Source of the DNA: Mycolicibacterium litorale | GTDB lineage: Bacteria; Actinomycetota; Actinomycetes; Mycobacteriales; Mycobacteriaceae | Direction: 5' to 3' | Assembly: GCF_014218295.1 (NCBI RefSeq) | Contig: NZ_AP023287.1 | Location: 3,410,001 to 3,474,000, forward strand | Length of the DNA: 64,000 nucleotides | Part shown: one piece after another, positions 1 to 8,768 of the stretch | How positions within the stretch are numbered: position 1 is the stretch's first letter | Layout: the number at the start of each line of letters is the position of its first letter | Notes under the pieces: model-generated | The model's database searches: none | The model's input: the letters and a program-made list of their open reading frames with translations, nothing else | What the model was told of the DNA's origin: nothing | Position numbers and translations under genes: made by a program

Positions 1-1332
1 GTGCGCCTCGGCGCCGTAGCGGGCGAGCAGCGATGCGGGCAGGTCGACCGGTGCCCGCCGCGTCGACACCGGGTTGGCCGGCGCGCCGACCAGCGGCAGG
101 TCGCGGGTGCGGCACGGTCCGGCGGACAGGCCGCGCAGCGCGATCGTCCGGTCCAGCACGTCTTGCGCCATGAAGCGGTATTCGGTGAGCTTGCCGCCGA
201 TCACGCTGATCACGCCCGACGGGGATTCGGTGACCGCGTGGTCGCGCGAGAGGTCGGCGGTGCTGCCCTGCCCGGTGTCGATGAGGGGGCGCAGTCCGGC
301 GTAAGCGCCGCGGACGTCCGCCTCGGTCAGCGCCGTCGCCAGCGCGGTGTTGACGGTGTCGAGCAGGAAGCCGATCTCCTGCGGACTCGGTTGCGCGACA
401 TCGGGAATCGGGCCAGGCGCATCCTCGTCGGTCAGGCCGAGGTAGACCCGGTCGAGTTGTTCGGGCATCGCGAACACGAACCGGTTGAGCGCCCCCGGGA
501 TCGGGATGGTCAGCGCCGCTGCCGGATGGCCGAAGGCGGCGGCGTCGAAGACCAGATGTGTTCCGCGCGAGGGCCGCAGGCGCAGTGTCGCGTCGATGTC
601 GGCCGCCCATACGCCTGCGGCGTTGACCACGGCGCGCGCCGTGACGTCGAAGGAGTCGCCACTGCACTGATCGGTGAGCCGCACGGAGGTGGCCGTGGCG
701 TGCGAGGCGCCGACCCGGGTGAGGATCCGCGCGCCGTGCTGGGCGGCGGTGCGCGCCACCGCCGTCACCAACCGGGCGTCGTCGATGAGCTGACCGTCGT
801 AGGCGAGGAACGCCCCTGTCAGGCCGTCGCGACGAACGGCGGGTACCAGTTCGGCGGCGCGCCGGGCGGTGACGCGGCGGGACCGGGGCAGCGTGGCGGC
901 CGGCGTCCCCGCGAGCCGGCGCAGCCCGTCGCCGGCGAGGAAGCCCGCCCGCACCAGCGCGCGCGCCGACGGCGCCATCTCGGGCAGCAGCGGCACCAGT
1001 TGCGGCATCGCGGACACGAGGTGAGGGGCGTTGCGAGTCATCAGGATTCCGCGTTCGACGGCGCTGCGCCGAGCGATGCCGACGTTGCCGCTGGCCAGGT
1101 ACCGCAGCCCGCCGTGGACCAGTTTGGAGCTCCAGCGGCTGGTGCCGAACGCCAGGTCGTGTTTCTCCACCAGCGCCACCGACAACCCGCGGCTGGCGGC
1201 GTCCAGCGCGATGCCGGTGCCGGTGATCCCGCCGCCGATCACCACGACGTCGACGGGTGCGCCGTCGGCGAGATCGGCCAGTTCGGTGGCGCGGCGGGCG
1301 GCGTTGAGTGCCGGGCCACGGGGCGACGTCAT
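1..1332 (-). CDS. glpD: Glycerol-3-phosphate dehydrogenase (FAD), 3' end outside the window
   Basis: Oxidises sn-glycerol 3-phosphate to dihydroxyacetone phosphate and feeds electrons to the respiratory chain at the membrane. The visible 444 residues start MTSPRGPALNAARRATEL. The FAD dinucleotide-binding motif VVVIGGGITGTGIALDA lies near residues 28-44, followed by the GlpD-typical segments VEKHDLAFGTSRWSSK and LVHGGLRYL. The gene runs off the left edge, so the C-terminal part of this normally 510-590 residue family is missing only because of the window. Its ATG overlaps the stop of the upstream TetR gene by 4 bp (ATGA), so the two are translationally coupled and probably co-transcribed. Identification is strong; which paralogue (glpD1 or glpD2 type) cannot be decided here. 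Confidence 0.93.
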   Translation of the reverse strand, partial: MTSPRGPALNAARRATELADLADGAPVDVVVIGGGITGTGIALDAASRGLSVALVEKHDLAFGTSRWSSKLVHGGLRYLASGNVGIARRSAVERGILMTRNAPHLVSAMPQLVPLLPEMAPSARALVRAGFLAGDGLRRLAGTPAATLPRSRRVTARRAAELVPAVRRDGLTGAFLAYDGQLIDDARLVTAVARTAAQHGARILTRVGASHATATSVRLTDQCSGDSFDVTARAVVNAAGVWAADIDATLRLRPSRGTHLVFDAAAFGHPAAALTIPIPGALNRFVFAMPEQLDRVYLGLTDEDAPGPIPDVAQPSPQEIGFLLDTVNTALATALTEADVRGAYAGLRPLIDTGQGSTADLSRDHAVTESPSGVISVIGGKLTEYRFMAQDVLDRTIALRGLSAGPCRTRDLPLVGAPANPVSTRRAPVDLPASLLARYGAEAH

Positions 1333-1910
1333 GGCCGCAGGTACCCGTTGAGCGAGTGGGCGAGTTCCACCGAGAGGGTTTGGGCGTCGATCAGCGGGGC
1401 GACCATCTGTGCCGACTGGATCGTCGACTGCGTGATGAGCAGGCACATGGCCGCGAGCTGGCGGGGCTCGCCGGAACGGACGCTGCCGTCGTCCTGGGCG
1501 ACCTTGATGGCGCCGGCCAGCGCGTCGATGAGCATCTGCTGGCTGGTGCCGAGCCGTTCGGTGATGTAGACCATCGCCAGTTCGGGGGCGCTGCGGAACA
1601 CCGACATCACGATCTCGTCGTTGCGTAGCCGGTCCCCTACCCGCACGATGCGGTCGACCAGCGCGGTGCGGCCGCCCCCGTCGCCGGGTATGGCGTCGAG
1701 GACGCCGGCGATCCGCGCGGTCAGCAGCGCCGCGAGCACGGCGTCGGTATCGCGCCACCGGCGGTAGATGGTCGGCCGGCTCACCCGGGCGCGGCGGGCG
1801 ATCTCGGCGAGTGTCACCCGGTTGACCCCGTAGGCCACGACGCACTCCGCGGCAGCGTCGAGTATGCGTTCCTCGACCGGCCGCGACGCGTCCTTACGGA
1901 TTGACATCAT
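1329..1910 (-). CDS. TetR/AcrR family transcriptional regulator
   Basis: A 193-residue one-component repressor. The N-terminal helix-turn-helix is plain: RILDAAAECV (about residues 15-24), then VTLAEIARRARVSRPTIYRR (about 33-52). The remaining 140 residues are the helical ligand-binding and dimerisation domain. It sits between glpD (its stop overlaps the glpD ATG) and the divergent AgpS-like gene, so it probably controls glpD, itself and the divergent lipid genes; the ligand could be a glycerol or lipid metabolite, which is inference. The start is ATG ATG at 1910/1907. There is no Shine-Dalgarno, but a TANNNT element (TACAGT on the minus strand) ends 7 nt upstream, which fits a leaderless transcript. 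Confidence 0.88.
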   Translation of the reverse strand: MMSIRKDASRPVEERILDAAAECVVAYGVNRVTLAEIARRARVSRPTIYRRWRDTDAVLAALLTARIAGVLDAIPGDGGGRTALVDRIVRVGDRLRNDEIVMSVFRSAPELAMVYITERLGTSQQMLIDALAGAIKVAQDDGSVRSGEPRQLAAMCLLITQSTIQSAQMVAPLIDAQTLSVELAHSLNGYLRP

Positions 1911-1927
1911 CTGTAATACTGTAACTC
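1911..1927. promoter_or_regulatory. Compact divergent promoter/operator between TetR-glpD and the AgpS-like gene
   Basis: Only 17 bp separate the two divergent start codons. They hold a direct repeat CTGTAA-TA-CTGTAA (1911-1924). TACTGT at 1917-1922 fits a TANNNT -10 element 5 nt upstream of the plus-strand ATG, and the overlapping complement TACAGT fits a -10 element 7 nt upstream of the minus-strand ATG. No ribosome-binding site fits, so both transcripts may be leaderless. The repeat is a candidate binding site for the adjacent TetR protein. The promoter reading rests on pattern alone. Confidence 0.45.
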
Positions 1928-3547
1928 ATGCCTGGTCGACGCGATCACTCCGCCGCCCTTCTTCCCCCGATGACGTGGGACGCCTGGGGTGATCCGGCGG
2001 CCGCCAAACCGCTCTCCGACGGCATCCGAACCCTGCTGGAACAGGCGCTCGGCGTCACGGCCGGCACGTCGCCGCTCGACCGCGACGCGGTGACCGTGTG
2101 CCCGTCGGCGCTCTCCGACGAGCACCGCGAGGCGTTGACGGCCATCGTCGGTGAGCCGTACTGCCTGGTCGACGACGACGGCCGGCTCCTGCACGCCGGC
2201 GGCAAATCCACCCTCGACCTGCTGCGCCGGCGTGACCCCGGTCCCCAGGACGCCCCCGACGCGGTGCTGCTGCCCGCGGACGAAGACCAGATCGCCGCGA
2301 TCCTGCGGTACTGCGGCGCACACCGCGTCGCCGTGGTGCCGTTCGGCGGCGGCACCAGCGTGGTCGGCGGACTCGACCCGATCCGCGACGGATTCACCGC
2401 GGCGGTGTCGCTCGACCTGCGCCGGCTCGACGCCCTGCACCGGCTCGACGAGGTCTCCGGTGAGGCCGAACTCGGCGCGGGCGTCACCGGACCGGAGGCC
2501 GAACGGCTGCTCGGCGAACGCGGCTTCTCCCTCGGGCACTTCCCGCAGAGTTTCTGTTTCGCCACCATCGGCGGCTTCGCCGCCACCCGCTCGTCGGGCC
2601 AGGACTCGGCGGGCTACGGCCGCTTCGACGACATGGTGCGCGGGCTGCGCGCCGTCACCCCCGCCGGCGTCCTCGACGTCGGGCGCGCCCCCGCGTCGGC
2701 GGCCGGACCGGACCTGCGCCACCTCCTGCTCGGCTCCGAAGGGGTCTTCGGGGTCATCACCCGCGTGCGGGTCAGGGTCCATCCGGTCCCCGAAGCGACA
2801 CGCTACGAAGCCTGGTCGTTTCCCGACTTCACCACGGGCGCAACGGCGTTGCGCGCCGTGACGCAGACCGGCAGCGGGCCGACCGTCATCCGGCTGTCCG
2901 ACGAGGCGGAGACCGGCGTCAACCTCGCCACCACCGAGGCGATCGGCGAGCAGACCATCACCGGCGGATGCCTGGCGGTGACGGTGTTCGAGGGCACCGC
3001 CGCCCACGCCGACAGTAGACACGCCGAGACCCGCACCCTCCTGCAGCAGCACGGCGGCACGTCGCTGGGCGAAGCACCCGCCAAGGCATGGGAGCACGGG
3101 CGGTTCGGGGCGCCGTATCTGCGGGATTCGCTGCTGTCGGCCGGCGCTCTGTGCGAGACGCTGGAGACCGCCACCACGTGGTCGAACATCCCGGCACTCA
3201 AGGCCGCCGTCACCCAGGCGCTCACCGAGGCGCTCGGCCGGTCGGGCACGCAGGCGCTGGTGCTCTGCCACATCTCGCACGTCTATCCCACGGGTGCGTC
3301 GCTGTATTTCACCGTCGTCGCCGCCCAGCGCGGCAACCCGATCGAGCAGTGGCGCACCGCGAAGGCCGCGGCCTCGGATGCCATCGTGCGTACGGGCGGC
3401 ACCATCACCCACCACCACGCCGTCGGCGCCGATCACCGGCCGTGGATGCGCGACGAAGTGGGCGACCTCGGAGTCGAGATCCTGCGCGCGGTCAAGGCGA
3501 CCGTCGACCCGGCCGGAATCCTCAACCCGGGCAAGCTGATCCCATGA
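1928..3547 (+). CDS. FAD-binding oxidoreductase, alkyldihydroxyacetonephosphate synthase (AgpS)-like
   Basis: A 539-residue protein of the vanillyl-alcohol-oxidase/PCMH flavoprotein fold. The FAD-binding loop VVPFGGGTSVVGGLDP is near residue 140, the AgpS-type segment GHFPQSFCFATIGGFAATRS near 205, and the C-terminus ILNPGKLIP is typical of the family. AgpS enzymes replace the acyl chain of acyl-DHAP by a fatty alcohol in ether-lipid synthesis; bacterial relatives also include other FAD-linked oxidases, so the substrate is uncertain. Neighbours supply context: glpD and a lipid kinase-like gene. The start at 1928 may be leaderless; an alternative ATG at 1970 directly precedes the conserved TWDAWGDP. 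The stop overlaps the next ATG by 4 bp. Confidence 0.85.
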   Translation: MPGRRDHSAALLPPMTWDAWGDPAAAKPLSDGIRTLLEQALGVTAGTSPLDRDAVTVCPSALSDEHREALTAIVGEPYCLVDDDGRLLHAGGKSTLDLLRRRDPGPQDAPDAVLLPADEDQIAAILRYCGAHRVAVVPFGGGTSVVGGLDPIRDGFTAAVSLDLRRLDALHRLDEVSGEAELGAGVTGPEAERLLGERGFSLGHFPQSFCFATIGGFAATRSSGQDSAGYGRFDDMVRGLRAVTPAGVLDVGRAPASAAGPDLRHLLLGSEGVFGVITRVRVRVHPVPEATRYEAWSFPDFTTGATALRAVTQTGSGPTVIRLSDEAETGVNLATTEAIGEQTITGGCLAVTVFEGTAAHADSRHAETRTLLQQHGGTSLGEAPAKAWEHGRFGAPYLRDSLLSAGALCETLETATTWSNIPALKAAVTQALTEALGRSGTQALVLCHISHVYPTGASLYFTVVAAQRGNPIEQWRTAKAAASDAIVRTGGTITHHHAVGADHRPWMRDEVGDLGVEILRAVKATVDPAGILNPGKLIP

Positions 3548-4443
3548 TCGGCCACGTCACCGTGCTGACGAATCCCCTGTCGGGCCACGGCAACGCCCCG
3601 CATGCCGCCGAGCGTGCGGTCGCCCGGTTTCAGCAGCGCGGTGTCGACGTCTGCGCGATCGTCGGCGCCGACGCCGAACACGCGCGGCGACTGGTGGACG
3701 AGGCGCTCGCCGGTGGGACCGACGCGCTGGTCGTGGTCGGCGGTGACGGCGTGATCTCACTGGCCCTGCAGGCACTGGCCAACGGCGACGTGCCGCTGGG
3801 CATCGTGCCCGCCGGCACCGGCAACGACCATGCGCGCGAATACCGGCTGCCCACCGGCGGTCCGGAGGCCGCAGCCGACGTGGTCGCCGACGGCCACACC
3901 GAAACCGTTGACCTCGGCCGCATCGACGACGCGGCAGGTGGACACAAGTACTTCGGCACCGTGATGGCCGCCGGATTCGATTCGCTGGTCAGCGACCGCA
4001 CCAACCGGATGCGCTGGCCGCACGGACGGATGCGCTACAACGTGGCGATGGTGGCCGAACTGTCGAAGCTGCGACTGCTACCGTTCCGGCTGCGTTTCGA
4101 CGGCGGCGAGGAGGTGCGCACCGCTCTCACCCTCGCCGCGTTCGGCAACACCCGAAGCTACGGCGGCGGCATGCTGATCTGCCCCGGCGCCGACCACGCC
4201 GACGGTCTGCTCGACGTCACGATGGTGCACTCGGCCTCGCGCAGCCGGCTGATCCGGTTGTTCCCGACGGTGTTCAAAGGCACCCACGTCGACCTCGACG
4301 ACGTGACCACGGCCCGCGCGCGCGTCGTCGAGGTGGACTGCCCCGGCATCAACGCCTACGCCGACGGCGACTTCGCCTGCCCGCTACCGGTCACGGTGTC
4401 GGCGGTGCCGGCCGCCCTGAAGATCCTGACTCCGACCGGCTAG
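3544..4443 (+). CDS. Diacylglycerol kinase-like lipid kinase (DAGK catalytic domain)
   Basis: A 299-residue soluble kinase of the DagK/YegS/sphingosine-kinase fold. Hallmarks are TNPLSGHGNA near the start, the nucleotide loop VVVGGDGVISLALQAL at about residues 65-80, and GIVPAGTGNDHAREY at about 86-100. The C-terminal beta domain holds the YADGDFACPLP strand, the usual end of this family. These enzymes phosphorylate diacylglycerol or related lipids with ATP. Together with the AgpS-like gene it suggests ether or glycerolipid metabolism fed by glycerol 3-phosphate. The ATG overlaps the upstream TGA (ATGA), so expression is coupled. Substrate is not determined by sequence alone. Confidence 0.9.
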   Translation: MIGHVTVLTNPLSGHGNAPHAAERAVARFQQRGVDVCAIVGADAEHARRLVDEALAGGTDALVVVGGDGVISLALQALANGDVPLGIVPAGTGNDHAREYRLPTGGPEAAADVVADGHTETVDLGRIDDAAGGHKYFGTVMAAGFDSLVSDRTNRMRWPHGRMRYNVAMVAELSKLRLLPFRLRFDGGEEVRTALTLAAFGNTRSYGGGMLICPGADHADGLLDVTMVHSASRSRLIRLFPTVFKGTHVDLDDVTTARARVVEVDCPGINAYADGDFACPLPVTVSAVPAALKILTPTG

Positions 4444-4452
4444 CGCGAACAC

Positions 4453-4965
4453 TCAGCCCACGCCGCGGCTGAGCCAGCTGACCTCCGCACCAGCACCGCC
4501 GTCGCGGTAGGGCTCGAGTGCCTCGTCCCATGCCGTGCCGAGCACCGTGTCCAGTTCGGCGGCGAGCACGTCGGCGCCGGCGGCCATCAGGGCCCGCAGG
4601 CGCATCTCGGTCACCATGATGTCGCCGTTGGCGCTCATCGGTCCGCTCCACAGACCCAGCTGCGGGGTGTGGCACCAGCGATGCCCGTCGACACCGGGAC
4701 TCGGGTCCTCGGTCACCTCGAAGCGCAGCACCGACCAGGACCGCAGGGCGTTGGCCAACTGCGCTCCGGTGCCGACCGGGCCCACCCAGTTCGTGACGGC
4801 ACGAAGCTGCCCGGGCATGGCGGGCTGTGGGGTCCACTTCAAGTTGGCGCGCGCCGACAGGGTCGACGACAACGCCCACTCGACATGTGGGCACACCGCC
4901 GCGGGTGAGGCATGCACGTACACCACGCCTGTCGTCGCGTCGGCGAACTGGTTCGACGCACGCAT
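4453..4965 (-). CDS. DUF3145 domain-containing protein
   Basis: A 170-residue protein recognised as the actinobacterial DUF3145 family by its N-terminus MRASNQFADATTGVVYVHAS and the WALSSTL segment. Function is unknown. It has no signal peptide or membrane segment and is predicted to be cytosolic. The start at 4965 is chosen because GAAGGAG lies at the correct distance just upstream on the minus strand; an in-frame upstream extension to 5028 lacks such a site. It is convergent with the lipid kinase gene (9 bp gap) and stands alone. The family is widely conserved in mycobacteria. Confidence 0.85.
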   Translation of the reverse strand: MRASNQFADATTGVVYVHASPAAVCPHVEWALSSTLSARANLKWTPQPAMPGQLRAVTNWVGPVGTGAQLANALRSWSVLRFEVTEDPSPGVDGHRWCHTPQLGLWSGPMSANGDIMVTEMRLRALMAAGADVLAAELDTVLGTAWDEALEPYRDGGAGAEVSWLSRGVG

Positions 4966-5072
4966 AGCTGCTCCTTCGGCTCCACGAGGGACGTCTTCCC
5001 CAAGCGGCCTGGCGAAACCGAATAACAACTGTGTCGTGCGTGTTTATTGTGCCTTGTGAGGCGCGTGTTGCG

Positions 5073-5891
5073 CTAGTGTGGCCCGAATTCTCTCAGGACT
5101 CCATCAGAGATCGTCGGCCAGCGCTCGTACGCCCAGTCGCCGAAGTCGCGGTCGGCGAGTGCCACGAGCGCGACGCCTGCCTCCGGATCGACCCACAGAA
5201 ACGTCCCTGACTGGCCGAAATGGCCGAACGTGCGCTTCGAGTTGGTCGAGCCGGTCCAGTGCGGTGACTTGTCGTCACGGATCTCGAAGCCCAGTCCCCA
5301 GTCGTTCGGGCGCTGCACGCCGAAGCCGGGCAGGACCCCGTCCACGCCGGGGAACTGAACCGACACGGCCTCGTCGTGCATCTGCTGCGAAACCAGCCGG
5401 GGCCGCAGCAGGTCGGCCGCGAACGCCGCGATGTCGGCGACGGTGGAGTAGGCGCCGTAGCCGGCGGCCTGCGCACCGCCGTCGAGCGTGCTGTCGGCCA
5501 TGTCGAGCGGTTCGAACACCGCCTCGGCCAGGTAGCGGTCGAATTCGATGCCCGCCGCCCGTTCGATCGTCTCGGCGAGCACGGCGAACCCGCGGTTCGA
5601 GTAGACGCGCCGTGCGCCGGGTTCGCACATCGTCTCGTCGGAGTTCATCGACAACCCCGAGGTGTGGGCGAGCAGGTGCCGCACGGTCGACCCCGGCGGC
5701 CCCGCTTCGGTGTCGAGATCGACGACGCCCTCTTCGACGGCGATCTGCGCGGCGCGCGCGACCAACGGTTTGGTGACCGATGCGAGCCGGAAGCGGTGCC
5801 GCAGGTCGCCGTGGTCGGCGAGTACGCCGTCGACTCCGACCACCGCCGCGGCCGCGGTGTCGACCGGCCAGTCCGCGATCACGTCCAGCAC
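5073..5891 (-). CDS. Serine hydrolase, beta-lactamase/penicillin-binding-protein-like (class C fold)
   Basis: A 272-residue member of the Beta-lactamase/EstB family. The catalytic SxxK is in LASVTKPLVA (near residue 45), the second motif YxN in RRVYSNRGF, and the third in FGHFGQSGTF. There is no signal peptide, so a cytosolic esterase or D-alanyl-dipeptide hydrolase role is more likely than beta-lactam resistance. The start is uncertain: GTG at 5891 gives VLDVIADWP and GTG at 5897 adds two residues; the reading frame stays open into the upstream methyltransferase gene but without an ATG. It lies 16 bp downstream of the methyltransferase on the same strand, so the two are probably co-transcribed. 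Confidence 0.82.
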   Translation of the reverse strand: MLDVIADWPVDTAAAAVVGVDGVLADHGDLRHRFRLASVTKPLVARAAQIAVEEGVVDLDTEAGPPGSTVRHLLAHTSGLSMNSDETMCEPGARRVYSNRGFAVLAETIERAAGIEFDRYLAEAVFEPLDMADSTLDGGAQAAGYGAYSTVADIAAFAADLLRPRLVSQQMHDEAVSVQFPGVDGVLPGFGVQRPNDWGLGFEIRDDKSPHWTGSTNSKRTFGHFGQSGTFLWVDPEAGVALVALADRDFGDWAYERWPTISDGVLREFGPH

Positions 5892-5907
5892 GCCCACCGG
5901 GCAGATG

Positions 5908-6975
5908 TTACTTGCGGCAGACGTAGTAGAAGTTGAGCGGATCCGTCTCGATCTCGCGGACGTCGACATCGGTGAAGCCGGCGTCGGCCAGCATCGAGGT
6001 GGCGAGCTCGCGCCCCCAGCAGGTGCCCAGCCCGGCGCCGTCGAGGCCGAGCGAGACACTCATGCAGTGCATCGTCGACACCGTGTAGAGGTACGGCGCC
6101 ATCGGCACCCCGACGTTGTTCTCCAGTCGGCTGGACGCCTTGATGTCGACCATCAGGAAGACCCCGCCGGGCCGCAGCGCGCGGTGGATGTTGGCAAGCA
6201 CCCGGGCCGGGTGGGCTTGATCGTGGATCGCGTCGAACACGGTGATGACGTCGTAGGCGTCGACCGCGTCGAGCGTGGCAACGTCCTCGGCGACGAACCG
6301 GGCGTTGGGCAGTCCGAGCCGCTGTGCCTCGGCGCGTCCGGCGCCGAGACCCTCCTCGGAGAAGTCGATCCCGGTGAACCGGCTGGCCGGAAACGCCTGT
6401 GCCATCACGTTGATCGCATGGCCGCTGCCACAACCGATGTCGGCGACGTCGGCTCCGGCGCGCAGCCGCTCGGGCAGCCCGTCGGCCATCGGCAGGATCA
6501 CGTCGACGAGTGCGGCGTCGAACACCTCGCCGCTCTCCTCGGCCATCAGCGTGTGGAACCGCGGATAGGCGCTGTACGGGAGCCCTCCGCCGGTGCGGAA
6601 GCAGTCGACGATTTTCTGCTCGACCTCGCCCAGCAGCGGGATGAACTGGGCGACGCGCGCGAGGTTGTCGGGTCCGGCCGCACGGGTCAGGACGGCGGCA
6701 TGTGCGCGCGGCAGCGAGTACATCCCGGTCGTCGCGTCGTAGTCGACGACGCGGGCCGCCGCGACGCCGCCCAGCCACTCACGCACGTAGCGTTCGTCGA
6801 GTCCGGCCGCGTCGGCGATCTGCACGCTGGTGGCGGGTGGCAGCTCCGCCATGGTGTCGAGCAGGCCGGTCTGATGCCCGATGGACAGCAGGATCGTCAG
6901 GCTGGCGCTGTCGAGGGCGCCGACGATGCGTCCGGCGAACTGCTCGGTGGAAGTGGTGTCGTCCATTGTGGTCAT
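5908..6975 (-). CDS. Class I SAM-dependent methyltransferase with N-terminal winged-helix domain
   Basis: A 355-residue protein. The first 100 residues resemble the winged-helix dimerisation domain seen in O-methyltransferase-like proteins ([20 protein letters not shown]). The Rossmann methyltransferase domain follows, with motif [18 protein letters not shown] near residue 180, the acidic FTGIDFSEE loop, and motif [15 protein letters not shown]. The C-terminus NFYYVCRK is typical of this mycobacterial group. The substrate is unknown. The first ATG (6975) is used; an internal ATG (6966) is nearly equivalent. It is followed closely by the serine hydrolase gene and preceded by a LuxR-type regulator gene on the same strand. 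Confidence 0.86.
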   Translation of the reverse strand: MTTMDDTTSTEQFAGRIVGALDSASLTILLSIGHQTGLLDTMAELPPATSVQIADAAGLDERYVREWLGGVAAARVVDYDATTGMYSLPRAHAAVLTRAAGPDNLARVAQFIPLLGEVEQKIVDCFRTGGGLPYSAYPRFHTLMAEESGEVFDAALVDVILPMADGLPERLRAGADVADIGCGSGHAINVMAQAFPASRFTGIDFSEEGLGAGRAEAQRLGLPNARFVAEDVATLDAVDAYDVITVFDAIHDQAHPARVLANIHRALRPGGVFLMVDIKASSRLENNVGVPMAPYLYTVSTMHCMSVSLGLDGAGLGTCWGRELATSMLADAGFTDVDVREIETDPLNFYYVCRK

Positions 6976-7044
6976 GGCTGGAAACGCTAGGCGTGCAACG
7001 CGTGCGGCGGATCGGGAAAACGATGTATTTCCGCGCCAAGGGCT

Positions 7045-8669
7045 CTACACGATGTTGTGCTGGTGCGCCCACGCCACCGCGGCGGCGCGCGAGGACACCT
7101 GCAGCTTGAGGTAGATGTTGGCCAGATGGCGCCCGACGGTCTTCTCGCTGATGTACAGCTGCTGGGCGAGTTGGCGGTTGCTGGCGCCGTCGGCGGCGAT
7201 GCGGCGCAGGATGTCGAGTTCACGTCTGGTCAGCCCGCCCGGGGACGGGTTGGCGCACATCACCGTGGATTCCACACCCAGTTGGACGTAGATGCTCTCG
7301 GCCGTCGCGGAATCTGCGGCCGCGGCGGCCTCGTCGCCCAGGCCGCGGTGCGCGATCGCCATCCACTCGTAGACCTCGGCCGACTCGTACCGCGACTGCT
7401 GGGTGCGGTATTCGCGCAGCGCGGCGGCCAGGCTGTCGAGCGCCTCGGCATACCGGCCCCGCCGGACGTGCACCGCGCCGCGGGCGTGAGCGGCCCACCC
7501 GCGGAAGCCGGCGGTCCCGAACTGCGCCGCACCGCCCTCGAGTTCGCGGCAGTAGCGTTCGGCGTCCTCGAATTGCCCACGCGCCAGCGCGATCTCGACA
7601 GCCGCCCGCAGTAGCCGCATCCGGTCGAGCCGGCCCGCTGCGGACAGCGCGACATGGAGATCGGTCCAGGCCGCCTGGCTCTCCCCCCGCCCGCAACGCA
7701 GCAGCGCCTCGCCCGGCTGCGGGTCGATACCCGAGGCGCGGGCCCTCGCGTACGCGGCGAACGCGCCGTCGGCGTCCCCGCGCAGCCGCCGCACCTCCCC
7801 CAGTTGGTAGAAACCCTCGCCGGCCGCCCAGGAGTTGACGCTCTCGAGCATCTGGCTTGCCCCGGCCAACTGGTTCTCCAGGGTCTCGTAGTCGTCGGTG
7901 GCGGCGCGCACCTGCAGCCGGTGCACGTCGCACACGCCGCCGTAGGTGTCCGAGCCGGCCGCCGCACACCACCGCTCCATCGAGTGCACCCACGCGCGCA
8001 TCCGCGGAAGGTCGGCGACCTTGTGGCACACGTGCAGCACGATGCAGTAGATGTCACCGGCCCAGTCGATCGGCACATCGTCGGCCATCAGGGGCAGCAT
8101 CACCTCGTCGAGCAGGCCGCCGGCGTGCGCCATCCGGCCGGCGTAGACCGCTTCGATCGCCTCGGCCACCATCGCCAGTGCGGTCAGCGCGGGGACGTCG
8201 AGTCGTCCGCTCATCGCCCGTAGCTCCCCGACGTGACGCCCCAGCCTGTCGACATCGTCGCTGAGGACGGCGACCACCGCGTCCAGATACGTGAGGTAGC
8301 CGTGGGTCGGGCTCTCGGGAACCCCGTCGAGCAACCGCCGGGCGCGGTGCATCCACCCGGCCGCGATGTTGAGGTCACCGCGGGTGAGCCACGCCAGCGC
8401 CAACTCGACGGCCTTGCGCGCCGCGGCGTTCGGATCGCTGCGCACGAGCTGGGCGTAGACCCGCTCGGCGAACCGCACGGCTTCCTTCGCCTCGCCGATC
8501 CGCCATGCGGCGACCGACAGCGCGTCGAGGTCGTCGGTGTTCAGTGCGGCGATCGCGTTGCCCGGACGAACTCCGCATAGGCGCCGTGCCAGTCGCGCCG
8601 CGCATACGCCGCGCGCGCCGAGCCCAGCAATTCGGAGTGGAGATCTGTGGTGGTGTCCATGGTGTTCAT
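7045..8669 (-). CDS. LuxR-family transcriptional regulator, apparent 5' frameshift
   Basis: The C-terminal 65 residues form a LuxR/NarL helix-turn-helix (GLTRRELDILRRIAADGAS, then LYISEKTVGRHLANIYLKL). The body is helical and TPR-like with no ATPase motif. As sequenced, the long frame (477 residues from GTG 8478) lacks the normal N-terminus. A second frame from ATG 8669/8660 encodes a plausible start (MDTTTDLHSELLGSARAAYA, then RRDWHGAYAEFVR) but stops after 42 codons. Adding one base to the CCC run at 8561-8563 joins the two frames as VRGNAIAALNTDDLDALSVA. So the gene is either a recent pseudogene or carries a sequencing error. It is divergent from mscR. Confidence 0.75.
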
Positions 8670-8750
8670 CTCGCTCGGTTCAACGGTAGAGCGGCCCGAC
8701 CGGTTCGATCAGGGGTTTCGCGAGGCCGGCCCGATTCGGCGAGAGGCCCG

Positions 8751-8768
8751 AGGCATTAGGTTGTAGGC
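8751..8768 (+). promoter_or_regulatory. Putative leaderless promoter -10 element of mscR
   Basis: TAGGTT at 8757-8762 matches the mycobacterial TANNNT -10 pattern and ends 6 nt before the mscR ATG at 8769. There is no purine-rich ribosome-binding site between them. This spacing would place transcription initiation at or next to the A of the start codon. Inferred from pattern only. Confidence 0.35.

Noticed and set aside
1..1569. Long plus-strand open frame of 522 codons at the left edge
   Set aside because: It is the antisense of glpD; its translation is Arg/Gly/Ala-rich without domain character, typical of high-GC shadow frames.
5073..5891. Beta-lactam resistance gene
   Set aside because: The protein lacks a signal peptide and belongs to the broad serine hydrolase family, many members of which do not hydrolyse beta-lactams.
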